64,000 bases of DNA, from assembly GCF_018118585.1 (NCBI RefSeq), contig NZ_CP069421.1:62001-126000 (forward strand), given 5' to 3'. This document shows positions 7,776-15,755 of the stretch, one piece after another. The notes below the pieces were generated by a model. The model was not told the DNA's origin, did not search any database, and was given only the letters and a program-made list of their open reading frames with translations. A program made the position numbers and the translations under genes. This stretch comes from Aristaeella lactis (GTDB taxonomy: Bacteria; Bacillota; Clostridia; Christensenellales; Aristaeellaceae). Positions within the stretch are counted from its first letter, which is position 1, and every line of letters begins with the position of its first letter.

Positions 7776-9050
7776 ATGAGAAAGATCCTGAATCATAAAG
7801 TGATGGGCATTATCGCCCTGGCGCTTGTTTGTGTATTTGCGGGCACCGTGATCGGCGCCGCGCAGCCTGCCGCGAACGCGGAAGAAAAAGTGGTTCTGAC
7901 GTCTCCCTTTACCGAGGCAATCGCCAAGGTGCGGGACAGCGTTGTCGGCGTGAACAATTACCAGATTGTGAACAACAACTACGGCGGCTATGACAACTTC
8001 GGCGGATATTTCCCCTGGAGCTACTTCGGCGGCTACGGGAACGGTTATGGCAGCTACGGATATACCCAGCCTGATTCTTCCCAGGAAGTGAAATACGGCA
8101 GCGGATCCGGCGTAGTGATCGCCAAGGAATATGTACTGACCAACTATCACGTTGTGGAAGGCGCACACAGCCTGAAGATCTCTCTGGACGAGGATGAAAA
8201 GAACCTTTATGACGCAACAGTGGTTGCCAGCGACGCGGACAAGGACGTGGCCGTTCTGCAGGTGCCCGGCCTGCCGCTTGAACCGGTGGAACTGGGCAAC
8301 AGCGATGACCTGGTGATCGGTGACTGGGTTGTGTGTATCGGCAACCCCATCGGGTTTACCGGCACGGCAACCGCGGGTATTGTTTCCGGACTGAACCGGG
8401 AGATCGCCAGCGAGAGCAGCACGATTGACAAGTACGGAAGGAACAGCCAGATCGTAAACAGCATGATCCAGACTGACGCTGCCATCAACAGCGGCAACAG
8501 CGGCGGCGGCATGTTCAACACGGCCGGCCAGCTGGTCGGCATCCCGACGCTGAAGTACAGCGGCACCCGGTACAGCTCCAACGCTGCTGTTGAAAGCATC
8601 GGTATGTGCATCCCGATCAATGAGGCGAAAGACATTATTGAAGCCGCACTGAACGGAGAAGGCGCTGCAGCCGAACCGGCGGATACTGAAAATAATGAAA
8701 ACACCGGCAATGACCTGAAGGGCAAGCCGAGAATGGGCGTGACCGTCAGCACAGTGAAGGACACCAGGGGCCAGCTGCCCAGGGGCGTGTATATTGAAGA
8801 AGTGGAAAAGGACAGCCCCGCGGAGGCGGCAGGCCTGCAGGTGGGCGACATCATGGTGGAAGTCAACGGCCAAGTGATCACCAGCGTCACCGAAGAGGTG
8901 GAAATCATCGCAAAGCTGAAGGAAGGCGATGAAGTAGCTGTGAAGGTCTTCCGTCCCGACCAGGTATACGGCGACGGCAGGATCTCCTACGACGGTGAAT
9001 ATGTGGATCTGACGGTGAAGCTGGCCATGGTGGACAGCATTGCCCAGTAA
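7776..9050 (+). CDS. htrA: HtrA/DegP-type serine protease with PDZ domain
   Basis: A 424-residue membrane-anchored or exported protease. Domains: N-terminal hydrophobic segment (about 8-30), a Gly/Tyr/Asn-rich linker (about 65-100), a trypsin-like domain with catalytic His125 (TNYHVVEG), Asp157 (DKDVAVLQV) and Ser242 (NSGNSGGGMF), then one PDZ domain (about 320-410; PAEAAGLQVGD). ATG 7776 follows AAAGGAGG. Family role: degradation or refolding of misfolded proteins at the outer face of the membrane. It follows the two-component operon and has its own promoter with a possible response-regulator box. That recalls CssRS control of htrA in Bacillus; the link here is inference. Confidence 0.95.
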   Translation: MRKILNHKVMGIIALALVCVFAGTVIGAAQPAANAEEKVVLTSPFTEAIAKVRDSVVGVNNYQIVNNNYGGYDNFGGYFPWSYFGGYGNGYGSYGYTQPDSSQEVKYGSGSGVVIAKEYVLTNYHVVEGAHSLKISLDEDEKNLYDATVVASDADKDVAVLQVPGLPLEPVELGNSDDLVIGDWVVCIGNPIGFTGTATAGIVSGLNREIASESSTIDKYGRNSQIVNSMIQTDAAINSGNSGGGMFNTAGQLVGIPTLKYSGTRYSSNAAVESIGMCIPINEAKDIIEAALNGEGAAAEPADTENNENTGNDLKGKPRMGVTVSTVKDTRGQLPRGVYIEEVEKDSPAEAAGLQVGDIMVEVNGQVITSVTEEVEIIAKLKEGDEVAVKVFRPDQVYGDGRISYDGEYVDLTVKLAMVDSIAQ

Positions 9051-9063
9051 ACACAGATAAACC

Positions 9064-9097
9064 CAGAGCTCCGGAATCATCCGGAGCTCTTTTTTTG
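9064..9097 (+). terminator. Rho-independent terminator of htrA
   Basis: AGAGCTCCGG / CCGGAGCTCT hairpin followed by a run of seven T. Confidence 0.9.
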
Positions 9098-9130
9098 CGG
9101 GAAAGAAAAGACGGCGCAGGACGTCTCTCG

Positions 9131-9159
9131 TTGAGCTTTCCATCCGATCGTGATATAAT
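9131..9159 (+). promoter_or_regulatory. Promoter of the first PIG-L gene
   Basis: TTGAGC at 9131-9136, 17-base spacer, TATAAT at 9154-9159; start codon at 9197. Confidence 0.7.
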
Positions 9160-9196
9160 CAGCAGGATTTTCAGCAATGACAACGGTGGTTTTGAG

Positions 9197-10933
9197 ATGA
9201 AGAAAGCGATGCTGATCCTGGCTGCGGCCATTCTGTGTATTCTGTGCATAACTGCATCTGCGGAGGAAACGGTTCCGGAGATGACATTCTGTGATCTTTC
9301 CTTCCGCCTGGAACTGCGTCCGGCTTCGGGAGTGAAAAGCGCAGGAGTCTATCAGTCGGCTGATCTTTCCGGCAAACCCGCGGAGCGTATCGAGGCGGAT
9401 TCCGGGCTTGTCCTGCTCGGCTCGGGGAAAAAGAGCTGGAAGATCCAATACGGAGATAAGACCGGTTATGTTTCAAAGTCAAAAATGAACCTCGCCGGCA
9501 TTCCTGACGGCCATGTCCCTGTGAGCGGAGCGGTTTCTTCCTCCACGCTGCGGATGGCCAATACAATGGTCCGCCCAAAGGATGAGGATTATATCCTGCT
9601 GAACGGGGTCCAGGAGCTTTCTGCTCCGGTGGATTACTTTGCCTTCTTCCTGTGGGATGAATGGCAGGGAAAACTGGAACGCACCTGGCTGTATACACCG
9701 GAGAAACCGGTTTCAGCAGCGGACACAGCAGACTGGCAGCGGGTTATGCCGACCAAGGGGCTGAACGCGGGAAGAAAAATGCTCTGCATCCAGGGCTTTT
9801 CCTCCGGCAGCGGGATCGTACTGGCGCGCCTGCCGTTTTTTGTGGCCGGGAAGGCGGAAGATCCCGCAAACCTGAACAGCCTGTGTACTTTCCTGCCGAA
9901 TGACCAGAGGCTGCTGGATTCCAACCCGGAAACCTGCTGGAGCCCCACCGAAAAAAGGAAAGAACTGACCATCACACTGCCGGAGGATACTCCTGCCGCT
10001 CTTTTACAGGTGGAATGGTACAAGCCTCCGGAAAAAACAGAGATCAGGGTGTTTGACAAGGCAGGGAAGATCCTGCTGAACCGGACGCTGGAAACCGGCT
10101 TTTATGTGGATGCGGTTGAACTGCCGGAGAACGCCTGTACCGTGGTGATCCATCCGTACGGCACCCGGCTGCGTATGTCTTCCGTAAGGGTTTACGGAAA
10201 AGATTACCCCCGGGAAGTGGTTCAGCAGTGGCAGCCCATGCCGGACAAGCTGGATATGCTGCTTTTTTCCACCCACCAGGATGATGAAATCCTGTTCTTC
10301 TCAGGCCTGGTCCCCTGGTACAGTCATCTGGGAAAGAAACTGGGAATCGTCTATATGGCCAACTGCGGACGGGCCCGCTACCGGGAAGCGCTGGACGGAA
10401 TATGGATCTCCGGAATGAGAATCCATCCGGTTTTCCTGGGATATAAAGACGCTGATGTTTCCAGCTTTGACGTGGCAACAAACCTGTGGCCGGACTCCCA
10501 GACGGCAATTGTAAGGGAAATACGCCGCTGCAAGCCCGATGTGATCGTGGTGCAGGACCTGAATGGTGAATACGGCCATACCCAGCACCGCCTGACTTCT
10601 TCCCAGGTATGCCGCGGAACGGAACTGGCATCTGATCCTTCCTATGACCCGGAATCCGCAGCGCAGTATGGCACGTGGGACGTGAAAAAACTGTACGTTC
10701 ACCTGTACGAAAAAAACCAGGTGCATATGGACTGGCATATCCCCCTGGAGGAACTCGGCGGGTTCACGCCCTGGGAGATCGCGGTGGAAGCTTTTGAGAT
10801 GCATCATTCCCAGTACGGATACTTCCGTATGGAACGCCAGAGCATTACCTACGATTCATCCCTGTTCGGCCTGTACAGGTCTACTGTGGGACCGGACACC
10901 AAAGGCAATGATATGTTTGAACATATTGACTAA
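9197..10933 (+). CDS. Exported PIG-L family deacetylase (copy 1)
   Basis: A 578-residue protein with a signal peptide (about 1-20), an SH3b-like domain (about 50-95), a discoidin-like beta region, and a C-terminal PIG-L/LmbE deacetylase domain (about 350-530). Likely zinc ligands are His360 and Asp363 in THQDDE, with His461 and His464 in EYGHTQH. The usual PHPDD has become THQDD. Known relatives remove N-acetyl groups from GlcNAc-linked lipids or sugars; an exported member probably acts on an envelope glycan or glycolipid. It heads a cassette with a NAGPA enzyme and an Lgt-like membrane protein. A full-length paralogue is encoded at 18919-20667. ATG 9197 was chosen because a signal peptide follows it directly. 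Confidence 0.85.
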   Translation: MKKAMLILAAAILCILCITASAEETVPEMTFCDLSFRLELRPASGVKSAGVYQSADLSGKPAERIEADSGLVLLGSGKKSWKIQYGDKTGYVSKSKMNLAGIPDGHVPVSGAVSSSTLRMANTMVRPKDEDYILLNGVQELSAPVDYFAFFLWDEWQGKLERTWLYTPEKPVSAADTADWQRVMPTKGLNAGRKMLCIQGFSSGSGIVLARLPFFVAGKAEDPANLNSLCTFLPNDQRLLDSNPETCWSPTEKRKELTITLPEDTPAALLQVEWYKPPEKTEIRVFDKAGKILLNRTLETGFYVDAVELPENACTVVIHPYGTRLRMSSVRVYGKDYPREVVQQWQPMPDKLDMLLFSTHQDDEILFFSGLVPWYSHLGKKLGIVYMANCGRARYREALDGIWISGMRIHPVFLGYKDADVSSFDVATNLWPDSQTAIVREIRRCKPDVIVVQDLNGEYGHTQHRLTSSQVCRGTELASDPSYDPESAAQYGTWDVKKLYVHLYEKNQVHMDWHIPLEELGGFTPWEIAVEAFEMHHSQYGYFRMERQSITYDSSLFGLYRSTVGPDTKGNDMFEHID

Positions 10934-10983
10934 TCTCTTCTTTTGACAAATCCGTAATGAATGTAAAATTTCGTCCGGAAGCG

Positions 10984-11012
10984 TTGAAAATCAACGGAAA
11001 ATCCGGTAAAAT
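10984..11012 (+). promoter_or_regulatory. Promoter of the NAGPA gene
   Basis: TTGAAA at 10984-10989, 17-base spacer, TAAAAT at 11007-11012. A second possible set (TTGACA 10943-10948, TAAAAT 10964-10969) has only a 15-base spacer. Confidence 0.55.
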
Positions 11013-11060
11013 ATGTAAACGTGTATGGACGTTTCAGTCTGTCGTAAAAGGAGTATCTGT

Positions 11061-11984
11061 ATGCGCTTTCGTAAAAAATCTATTCTGTTCATCACAGCGG
11101 CTATCATGCTGCTTACTGTTTCCGCCTGGGCGGACGGACAGGTCCGTCCGCTGCCGATCGACCTGACCGGCGGCGCGCCTTATACGGCGGAGTATTCTCC
11201 CGACCTGCTGGTGTATGAAGATCCCTCCATCCGGGTGGAAAGAAGCCTCCGGACCCACAGCGACCTGATCAACCGGGAATACTATACCGTTGATATTGTG
11301 ATCAAGGATCCTTCCCAGATCCGCACCGCTTCCGCGGATCCGACCACCTTTATCACGGAACGCAGGCTGAGTGCCTCCACCATCGCGCAGCGTGTGAATG
11401 CTGTTTTTGCCATGAACGGCGATTACTGCGGCGATTTCCACGGCAATGAATCCTTCAAGTATGTCCTGCGCCAGGGTCAGGTTTTCCGTGATACGGTGGA
11501 TAAGCGCCTGGATATGCTGCTGATCGATGAAGCCGGGGATTTCCATATCCTGCCGGGCGGACCGGAACTGGAAACAATGGACAAAACGCAGATCAACGGA
11601 AAAAGAGTGATCAACGCGCTTCAGTTCGGACCGGCCATCATCCGGGACGGTGAAGTCATGGAAGACGACTACCTGATGGATGACGCCCATTCCCCTCAGT
11701 TTGCCGACGCAGACGGACGCTGCGACCGCCTCTGCCTGATGCAGCTTGGACCGCTCCATTATATGGCAGTGGCAACCAGGGACGGCGCGACCATGGCACA
11801 GTTCAAACAGCTGATCCTCAGCATTGCCCCTGATTGTCCCAACGCCTATATCCTGGACGGCGGCGGCTCCACCCAGCTTGTATTCCTGGGCAAGAAGGTC
11901 AACAATGTGAACGTCGAAACCAATCAGAACATCCGGAAACTGTCTGATATTGTCTATTTTGCCAGCGCCTGCTTTGAGAATTAA
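11061..11984 (+). CDS. Phosphodiester glycosidase (NAGPA domain) family exported protein
   Basis: A 307-residue exported protein: signal peptide about 1-25, then a phosphodiester glycosidase (NAGPA, PF09992-type) domain. Diagnostic blocks are VFAMNGDYCGDF, RQGQVF, ALQFGPAIIRDG and the C-terminal AYILDGGGSTQLVF. The family's human founder uncovers mannose-6-phosphate by removing GlcNAc from a phosphodiester. Bacterial members are linked to cell-surface polysaccharide, with substrates mostly unknown. ATG 11061 follows AAAGGAG. It is a close paralogue of the C-terminal half of the LRR fusion at 21705-23609; both begin their mature domain with L-PID-T and end with DIVYFAS or DIIYFAS. One base pair separates its stop from the first candidate start of the next gene. 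Confidence 0.85.
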   Translation: MRFRKKSILFITAAIMLLTVSAWADGQVRPLPIDLTGGAPYTAEYSPDLLVYEDPSIRVERSLRTHSDLINREYYTVDIVIKDPSQIRTASADPTTFITERRLSASTIAQRVNAVFAMNGDYCGDFHGNESFKYVLRQGQVFRDTVDKRLDMLLIDEAGDFHILPGGPELETMDKTQINGKRVINALQFGPAIIRDGEVMEDDYLMDDAHSPQFADADGRCDRLCLMQLGPLHYMAVATRDGATMAQFKQLILSIAPDCPNAYILDGGGSTQLVFLGKKVNNVNVETNQNIRKLSDIVYFASACFEN

Positions 11985-11996
11985 GTGAGGTGCGGT

Positions 11997-12950
11997 ATGA
12001 ACGTTAATATTCCTGCTTATCTCCTGTTTATTGCCTGCAGTTCTATATTATGCTGCCTGCTGTTTATGCTTTCAGCTATGAAAGCACTGAAGCTTCCGGC
12101 AGGAAAGGCGGCGGCGTTCAGCGGACTGGTGCTGCTGCTGGGCACTGTGCTGGGCCTGGCAGGCGCCAAACTGCTGTATTTCCTGTTCCGTTTTTCCTAT
12201 ATCCTGAAAACAGGTTTTTTCACTTACCTGTTTTCCCTGAACCAGAATGAGCTGTCCTATTACGGCGGCGCCGCGGGTGTATGCCTGGCAGCAGCTCTTG
12301 CCGCACGGATCATGAAGGTGAAAACGGGCAAGGCACTGAACGCGTTCGCAGCGCCCGGTGCTCTGCTGGCGGCGCTTTTCCGGTTTGCGGAGTACTGGCT
12401 CGGCGCCCTGGGCACCGGTGATTACCTGGAGCAGGGTCTGCCGTTCCCGTTTGCGGTATCGGAAGTATGGAATCCGGATTTTCCTGAATACTACCTGGCG
12501 GTCTTTATGCTGGAAGGAATGGTTTACCTGAGGATCGCCCTTTTCGCATTCAGAAACCGCAAAGACAGGCTGTGCTTCCTGCGGACTGTTTTCTATCTGT
12601 GCATTGCGCAGATTATTCTTGAAAGCATGCGGGCCCAAAGCATCCGCTGGCTGTTTGTGCGCTATGAGCAGCTGCTGTGCTACCTGATCGCTGAAGGGAT
12701 CCTGATCTGGTATGCCTTCGCGGGAAGGAAAGCCGGAAAGAGAAACTGGGGAGCTGCACTGTGGGGACTGGTTGTCTGCGGCCTGACGGTCCTGGCAGAA
12801 TATATGCTGGACGGCAAGATCTCATTTAACGGCGCAGACCTGCCGCCGGTTGTGATCTATGGGTTTATGGCCTGGATACTGCTGGAGCTTACCGTAGCAG
12901 AACATGCGGCCCGGAAGAAACTGCCCGATGAATCCGAAGTAAAAGCATGA
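11997..12950 (+). CDS. Lgt-like polytopic membrane protein (copy 1)
   Basis: A 317-residue protein with about 7-8 hydrophobic segments. A YYGGAAGV block and a segment APGALLAALFRFAEYW...PFPFAV line up loosely with the prolipoprotein diacylglyceryl transferase (Lgt) fold. The Lgt catalytic RxGNFxNxE signature is absent: the same place reads FRFAEYW. A normal Lgt role is therefore doubtful and a related transferase is more likely. ATG 11997 follows GTGAGG at 11985-11990. The gene sits 12 bases after the NAGPA gene, so the two are co-transcribed. A second copy at 20657-21685 is also paired with a PIG-L gene, which argues that the two products act together. Confidence 0.6.
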   Translation: MNVNIPAYLLFIACSSILCCLLFMLSAMKALKLPAGKAAAFSGLVLLLGTVLGLAGAKLLYFLFRFSYILKTGFFTYLFSLNQNELSYYGGAAGVCLAAALAARIMKVKTGKALNAFAAPGALLAALFRFAEYWLGALGTGDYLEQGLPFPFAVSEVWNPDFPEYYLAVFMLEGMVYLRIALFAFRNRKDRLCFLRTVFYLCIAQIILESMRAQSIRWLFVRYEQLLCYLIAEGILIWYAFAGRKAGKRNWGAALWGLVVCGLTVLAEYMLDGKISFNGADLPPVVIYGFMAWILLELTVAEHAARKKLPDESEVKA

Positions 12951-12956
12951 CTGAAT

Positions 12957-12997
12957 AAGCGAAGCCCCCGGGAATCGAATCCCGGGGGCTTCGCTGT
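12957..12997. terminator. Shared bidirectional terminator
   Basis: GCGAAGCCCCCGGGA / TCCCGGGGGCTTCGC perfect hairpin between the convergent Lgt-like gene and prs. The inner GGGAATCGAATCCC looks like a tRNA T-arm but is only the hairpin tip. Confidence 0.8.
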
Positions 12998-13007
12998 ATA
13001 TTCAGAA

Positions 13008-14225
13008 TCAGATGAAACGCATACCGGCAGCCATCTGCTCGTTGTTGTAACGCTTGATCAGCGCGTGAATCCGGTCATAGGGATTCAGGAGCTTGCTGAG
13101 GCTGCGGTCATGGTTCAGGGTGGCGATGATGAAGGAGATATACTTGCTCAGGTCGGCTTCGACAAACCATTCGGTCTGGGCAAGCTCCGGCTTGCGGTAG
13201 GTGAGGTTTGTGGAGATCACCCGGTCGATGAAGCCGTTGCGGTATGCTTCTTCAAAAGCATCAATGCCGTTGGTGAACAGGGCAAAGGTGGCACCGGCAA
13301 AGATGCGGTTGGCCTTGCGCTTTTTCAGCTCTTTGGCCAGGTCAATGATGCTTTCACCGCTGGAGATCATATCGTCCGCGACGAAAACGTCTTTGCCTTC
13401 CACACTGTCACCCAGGTATTCATGGGCAACGATGGGGTTGCGGCCGTTCACGATGCGGGTGTAGTCACGCCGCTTATAGAACAGGCCCATGTCCAGTCCC
13501 AGGACGGAAGCATAGAAGATGTTGCGGTCGATAGCACCTTCGTCCGGGGAGACGATCATCATGTGATCCTTGTCGATCCGGAGGGTTTTATCTTTCTTCA
13601 GCAGAGCCTTGAAGATCTGGTAGCTGGGCATGATGCTTTCGAAACCGGTGGTCGGGATCGCGTTCTGAACCCGGGGATCGTGGGCATCAAAGGTGATGAT
13701 GTTGCTGACGCCCATGTTTTCCAGTTCCTGCAGCGCCATGGCGCAGTCCAGGCTTTCACGGGCGGAGCGGCGATGCTGCCGGCCTTCATACAGCATAGGC
13801 ATGATCACCGTAACCCGCTTGGCCTTGCCGCCCATCGCGGCGATAATCCGCTTCAGATTGGCGAAATGCTCGTCCGGGCTCATGGGAACACGCTGCCCGA
13901 ACATCTCGTATTCAATGTTGTAGGCACCCGGGTCACAAAGGATATACATATCGTAACCACGGATACTCTCTTTGATCATACCCTTGCATTCACCGTTGCC
14001 GAAACGGGGACAGGTGACCTCGATCAGGAAGTCCTGCCTTTCCGCACCGGGGGTGGTGCTCATGTCTCCGGGCATCGATTCCTCGGTATGATCCTGCCAC
14101 TTTTTCAGCCAGCTGTTGACTTTTACGCCCATCTCCTCGGTTCCGGGCATGGCGATGAGCCCAAGAGGACCAACCGGATAAGTCAGAAATGAGTCCTTGT
14201 TCCACGTACTGACAAAATCTGTCAT
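13008..14225 (-). CDS. prs: Ribose-phosphate pyrophosphokinase (long form)
   Basis: A 405-residue PRPP synthetase. The PRPP-binding loop reads DVFVADDMISSGESIIDLA. Upstream are the ATP-side blocks (MPMLYEGRQHRR, TFDAHDPRVQNAIP) and a phosphate-binding MIVSPDEGA. Reaction: ribose 5-phosphate plus ATP to PRPP plus AMP, feeding purine, pyrimidine, His, Trp and NAD synthesis. It is about 90 residues longer than the usual 315. The extra length is an N-terminal stretch and an insertion near residues 60-110, as in other clostridial long forms. GGAGGATCGTC precedes the ATG. The downstream terminator is shared. Confidence 0.92.
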   Translation of the reverse strand: MTDFVSTWNKDSFLTYPVGPLGLIAMPGTEEMGVKVNSWLKKWQDHTEESMPGDMSTTPGAERQDFLIEVTCPRFGNGECKGMIKESIRGYDMYILCDPGAYNIEYEMFGQRVPMSPDEHFANLKRIIAAMGGKAKRVTVIMPMLYEGRQHRRSARESLDCAMALQELENMGVSNIITFDAHDPRVQNAIPTTGFESIMPSYQIFKALLKKDKTLRIDKDHMMIVSPDEGAIDRNIFYASVLGLDMGLFYKRRDYTRIVNGRNPIVAHEYLGDSVEGKDVFVADDMISSGESIIDLAKELKKRKANRIFAGATFALFTNGIDAFEEAYRNGFIDRVISTNLTYRKPELAQTEWFVEADLSKYISFIIATLNHDRSLSKLLNPYDRIHALIKRYNNEQMAAGMRFI

Positions 14226-14339
14226 GACGATCCTCCCTCTGCGATCAGGAAAATACGAACATAGTCATTATACACCATATTTTTAGAATGAGAAGTGAGA
14301 ATCTGGTTTTTTATGATGCTATTTTTGCCATGTTAACGC

Positions 14340-14368
14340 TTGCACGTAAAGATTGATTTTATTATAAT
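14340..14368 (+). promoter_or_regulatory. Promoter of the CE4 deacetylase gene
   Basis: TTGCAC at 14340-14345, 17-base spacer and a perfect TATAAT at 14363-14368. On the minus strand an isolated TATAAT (14267-14272) without a clear -35 may serve prs. Confidence 0.75.
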
Positions 14369-14399
14369 TATGCATCATGCCGGAAAGGAGGCGCGGGGA

Positions 14400-15752
14400 A
14401 TGACAAGACTGAAAAAAGCAGGAATCCTGCTGCTGATCCTGCTGATCTGCTTTATGAATATGCCTGTTTCAGGCGCGGAATCCCTGCGGGACTGCCACCG
14501 GGTGACCAATAAAGCCAGTGTGACCACACAGAAGAATAAGTCACAGGTGAAACTGTGGCATGTGGAAACCGCCCATCCCGCGGTTACGGAAGAGATCAAC
14601 GGGATTGCGCAGGCCTGGGCTGACGAACTGAGCCCGGATCTGCCCAAAGCGGGAAACAACGGCAAAAAAAACAGCCGGCTGGATGTGGAGATCCGCTACA
14701 GCCGGACAGGACTGACCTGGCTGAGCTTTCTGGTGCAGGCCAGGACAACCTACCACCAGAAGCTGACGGCCCAGCAGTTTACGACCCGGACCTATAATAT
14801 GGAAACCGGGGACAGGATCCTGCTGACAGATATCTTTGAAGACGATGACGAAACCTGGAACATGCTCGGTGAAACTGTGCGCCAGGCTCTGACAGATTAC
14901 TGGCCCGATGTGGAGCCGGATGCGGAAGCACTGAACAAGCTGTGCACACGGGAGGCCCTTGAGCAGGCGGATTTCACCCTTCATGGTATGTCCCTTGTGC
15001 TGCATTATCCAGCCCAGACGCTGTATCCCGATCAGTATACACTGATGGATGTGACGTTCTTCTATCCGGATATCCGGGACAGGATGACGGAAGAGGGAAA
15101 AACAGAAACGGATAACCTGTCTTATTACAGAACGTGCGCGCTGACCTTTGATGACGGACCCAGTGCCAAGAATACCCCCGGTGTCCTGGACGCACTGATG
15201 GAAACAGGCGCCCGGGGAACCTTCTTTGTGGTCGGCAACCGGATCAAGGAGAACCGGTGGCTGGTACAGCGCGAGCATGACAACGGGAATGCCATAGGCG
15301 CCCATAACTGGCACCACGGCAACGTAACCAAATCATCCGGGTCAGCCCTCCGGGCCATGCCGCAGAAGGTCAATACCGCCATGATCAAATCCATCGGTAT
15401 TCCGGTCCGCTATGACCGGGTGCCGGGCGGACGTTATCCGCGAATGATCGAAGTAAAGGTCGGCTGGGCTTATATACAGTGGAGCCTTGATACTTATGAC
15501 TGGCGCGGGATCAGCACCGCGGCGGTGATGAGAAAAGTGAAAAACAAGCTGCGTGACGGTGATATCATCCTGTGCCACGACATTAAAAACAACACAGCCG
15601 AATCCACCCGGCAGATTGCCCGGTACCTGGAGGAGGAAGGCTATATGCTTCTCACGATCGATGAACTTTTCGCGAAAGACGGGGTTAAGCTGGAGCCCAA
15701 CAAAGTCTACTACCACTGTGAACAGGGAGATACATCCATCCGGAAGGATTAA
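14400..15752 (+). CDS. Polysaccharide deacetylase (CE4/NodB) with N-terminal sensor-like domain
   Basis: A 450-residue protein: signal peptide or anchor (about 1-24), a DUF3298/RsiV-like domain (about 30-220) and a C-terminal NodB domain (about 245-425). Catalytic motifs: TFDDGPS at 249-255, zinc ligands His302 and His306 in AHNWHHGN, and the RxPGG block in RVPGGRY. Family role: removal of acetyl groups from peptidoglycan or other N-acetyl sugars at the cell surface, which protects against lysozyme. ATG 14400 follows AAAGGAGG at 14384-14391. The gene converges on the cyclase gene with only three bases between the two stop codons and no terminator that I can see. Confidence 0.92.
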   Translation: MTRLKKAGILLLILLICFMNMPVSGAESLRDCHRVTNKASVTTQKNKSQVKLWHVETAHPAVTEEINGIAQAWADELSPDLPKAGNNGKKNSRLDVEIRYSRTGLTWLSFLVQARTTYHQKLTAQQFTTRTYNMETGDRILLTDIFEDDDETWNMLGETVRQALTDYWPDVEPDAEALNKLCTREALEQADFTLHGMSLVLHYPAQTLYPDQYTLMDVTFFYPDIRDRMTEEGKTETDNLSYYRTCALTFDDGPSAKNTPGVLDALMETGARGTFFVVGNRIKENRWLVQREHDNGNAIGAHNWHHGNVTKSSGSALRAMPQKVNTAMIKSIGIPVRYDRVPGGRYPRMIEVKVGWAYIQWSLDTYDWRGISTAAVMRKVKNKLRDGDIILCHDIKNNTAESTRQIARYLEEEGYMLLTIDELFAKDGVKLEPNKVYYHCEQGDTSIRKD

Positions 15753-15755
15753 GCG

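Noticed and set aside
11997-12950. Genuine lgt (prolipoprotein diacylglyceryl transferase)
   Set aside because: The catalytic signature region is missing; only the general layout is similar.
12957-12997. A tRNA-like T-arm (GGGAATCGAATCCC)
   Set aside because: It is the tip of a perfect palindromic terminator; no acceptor stem, D-arm or anticodon arm surrounds it.
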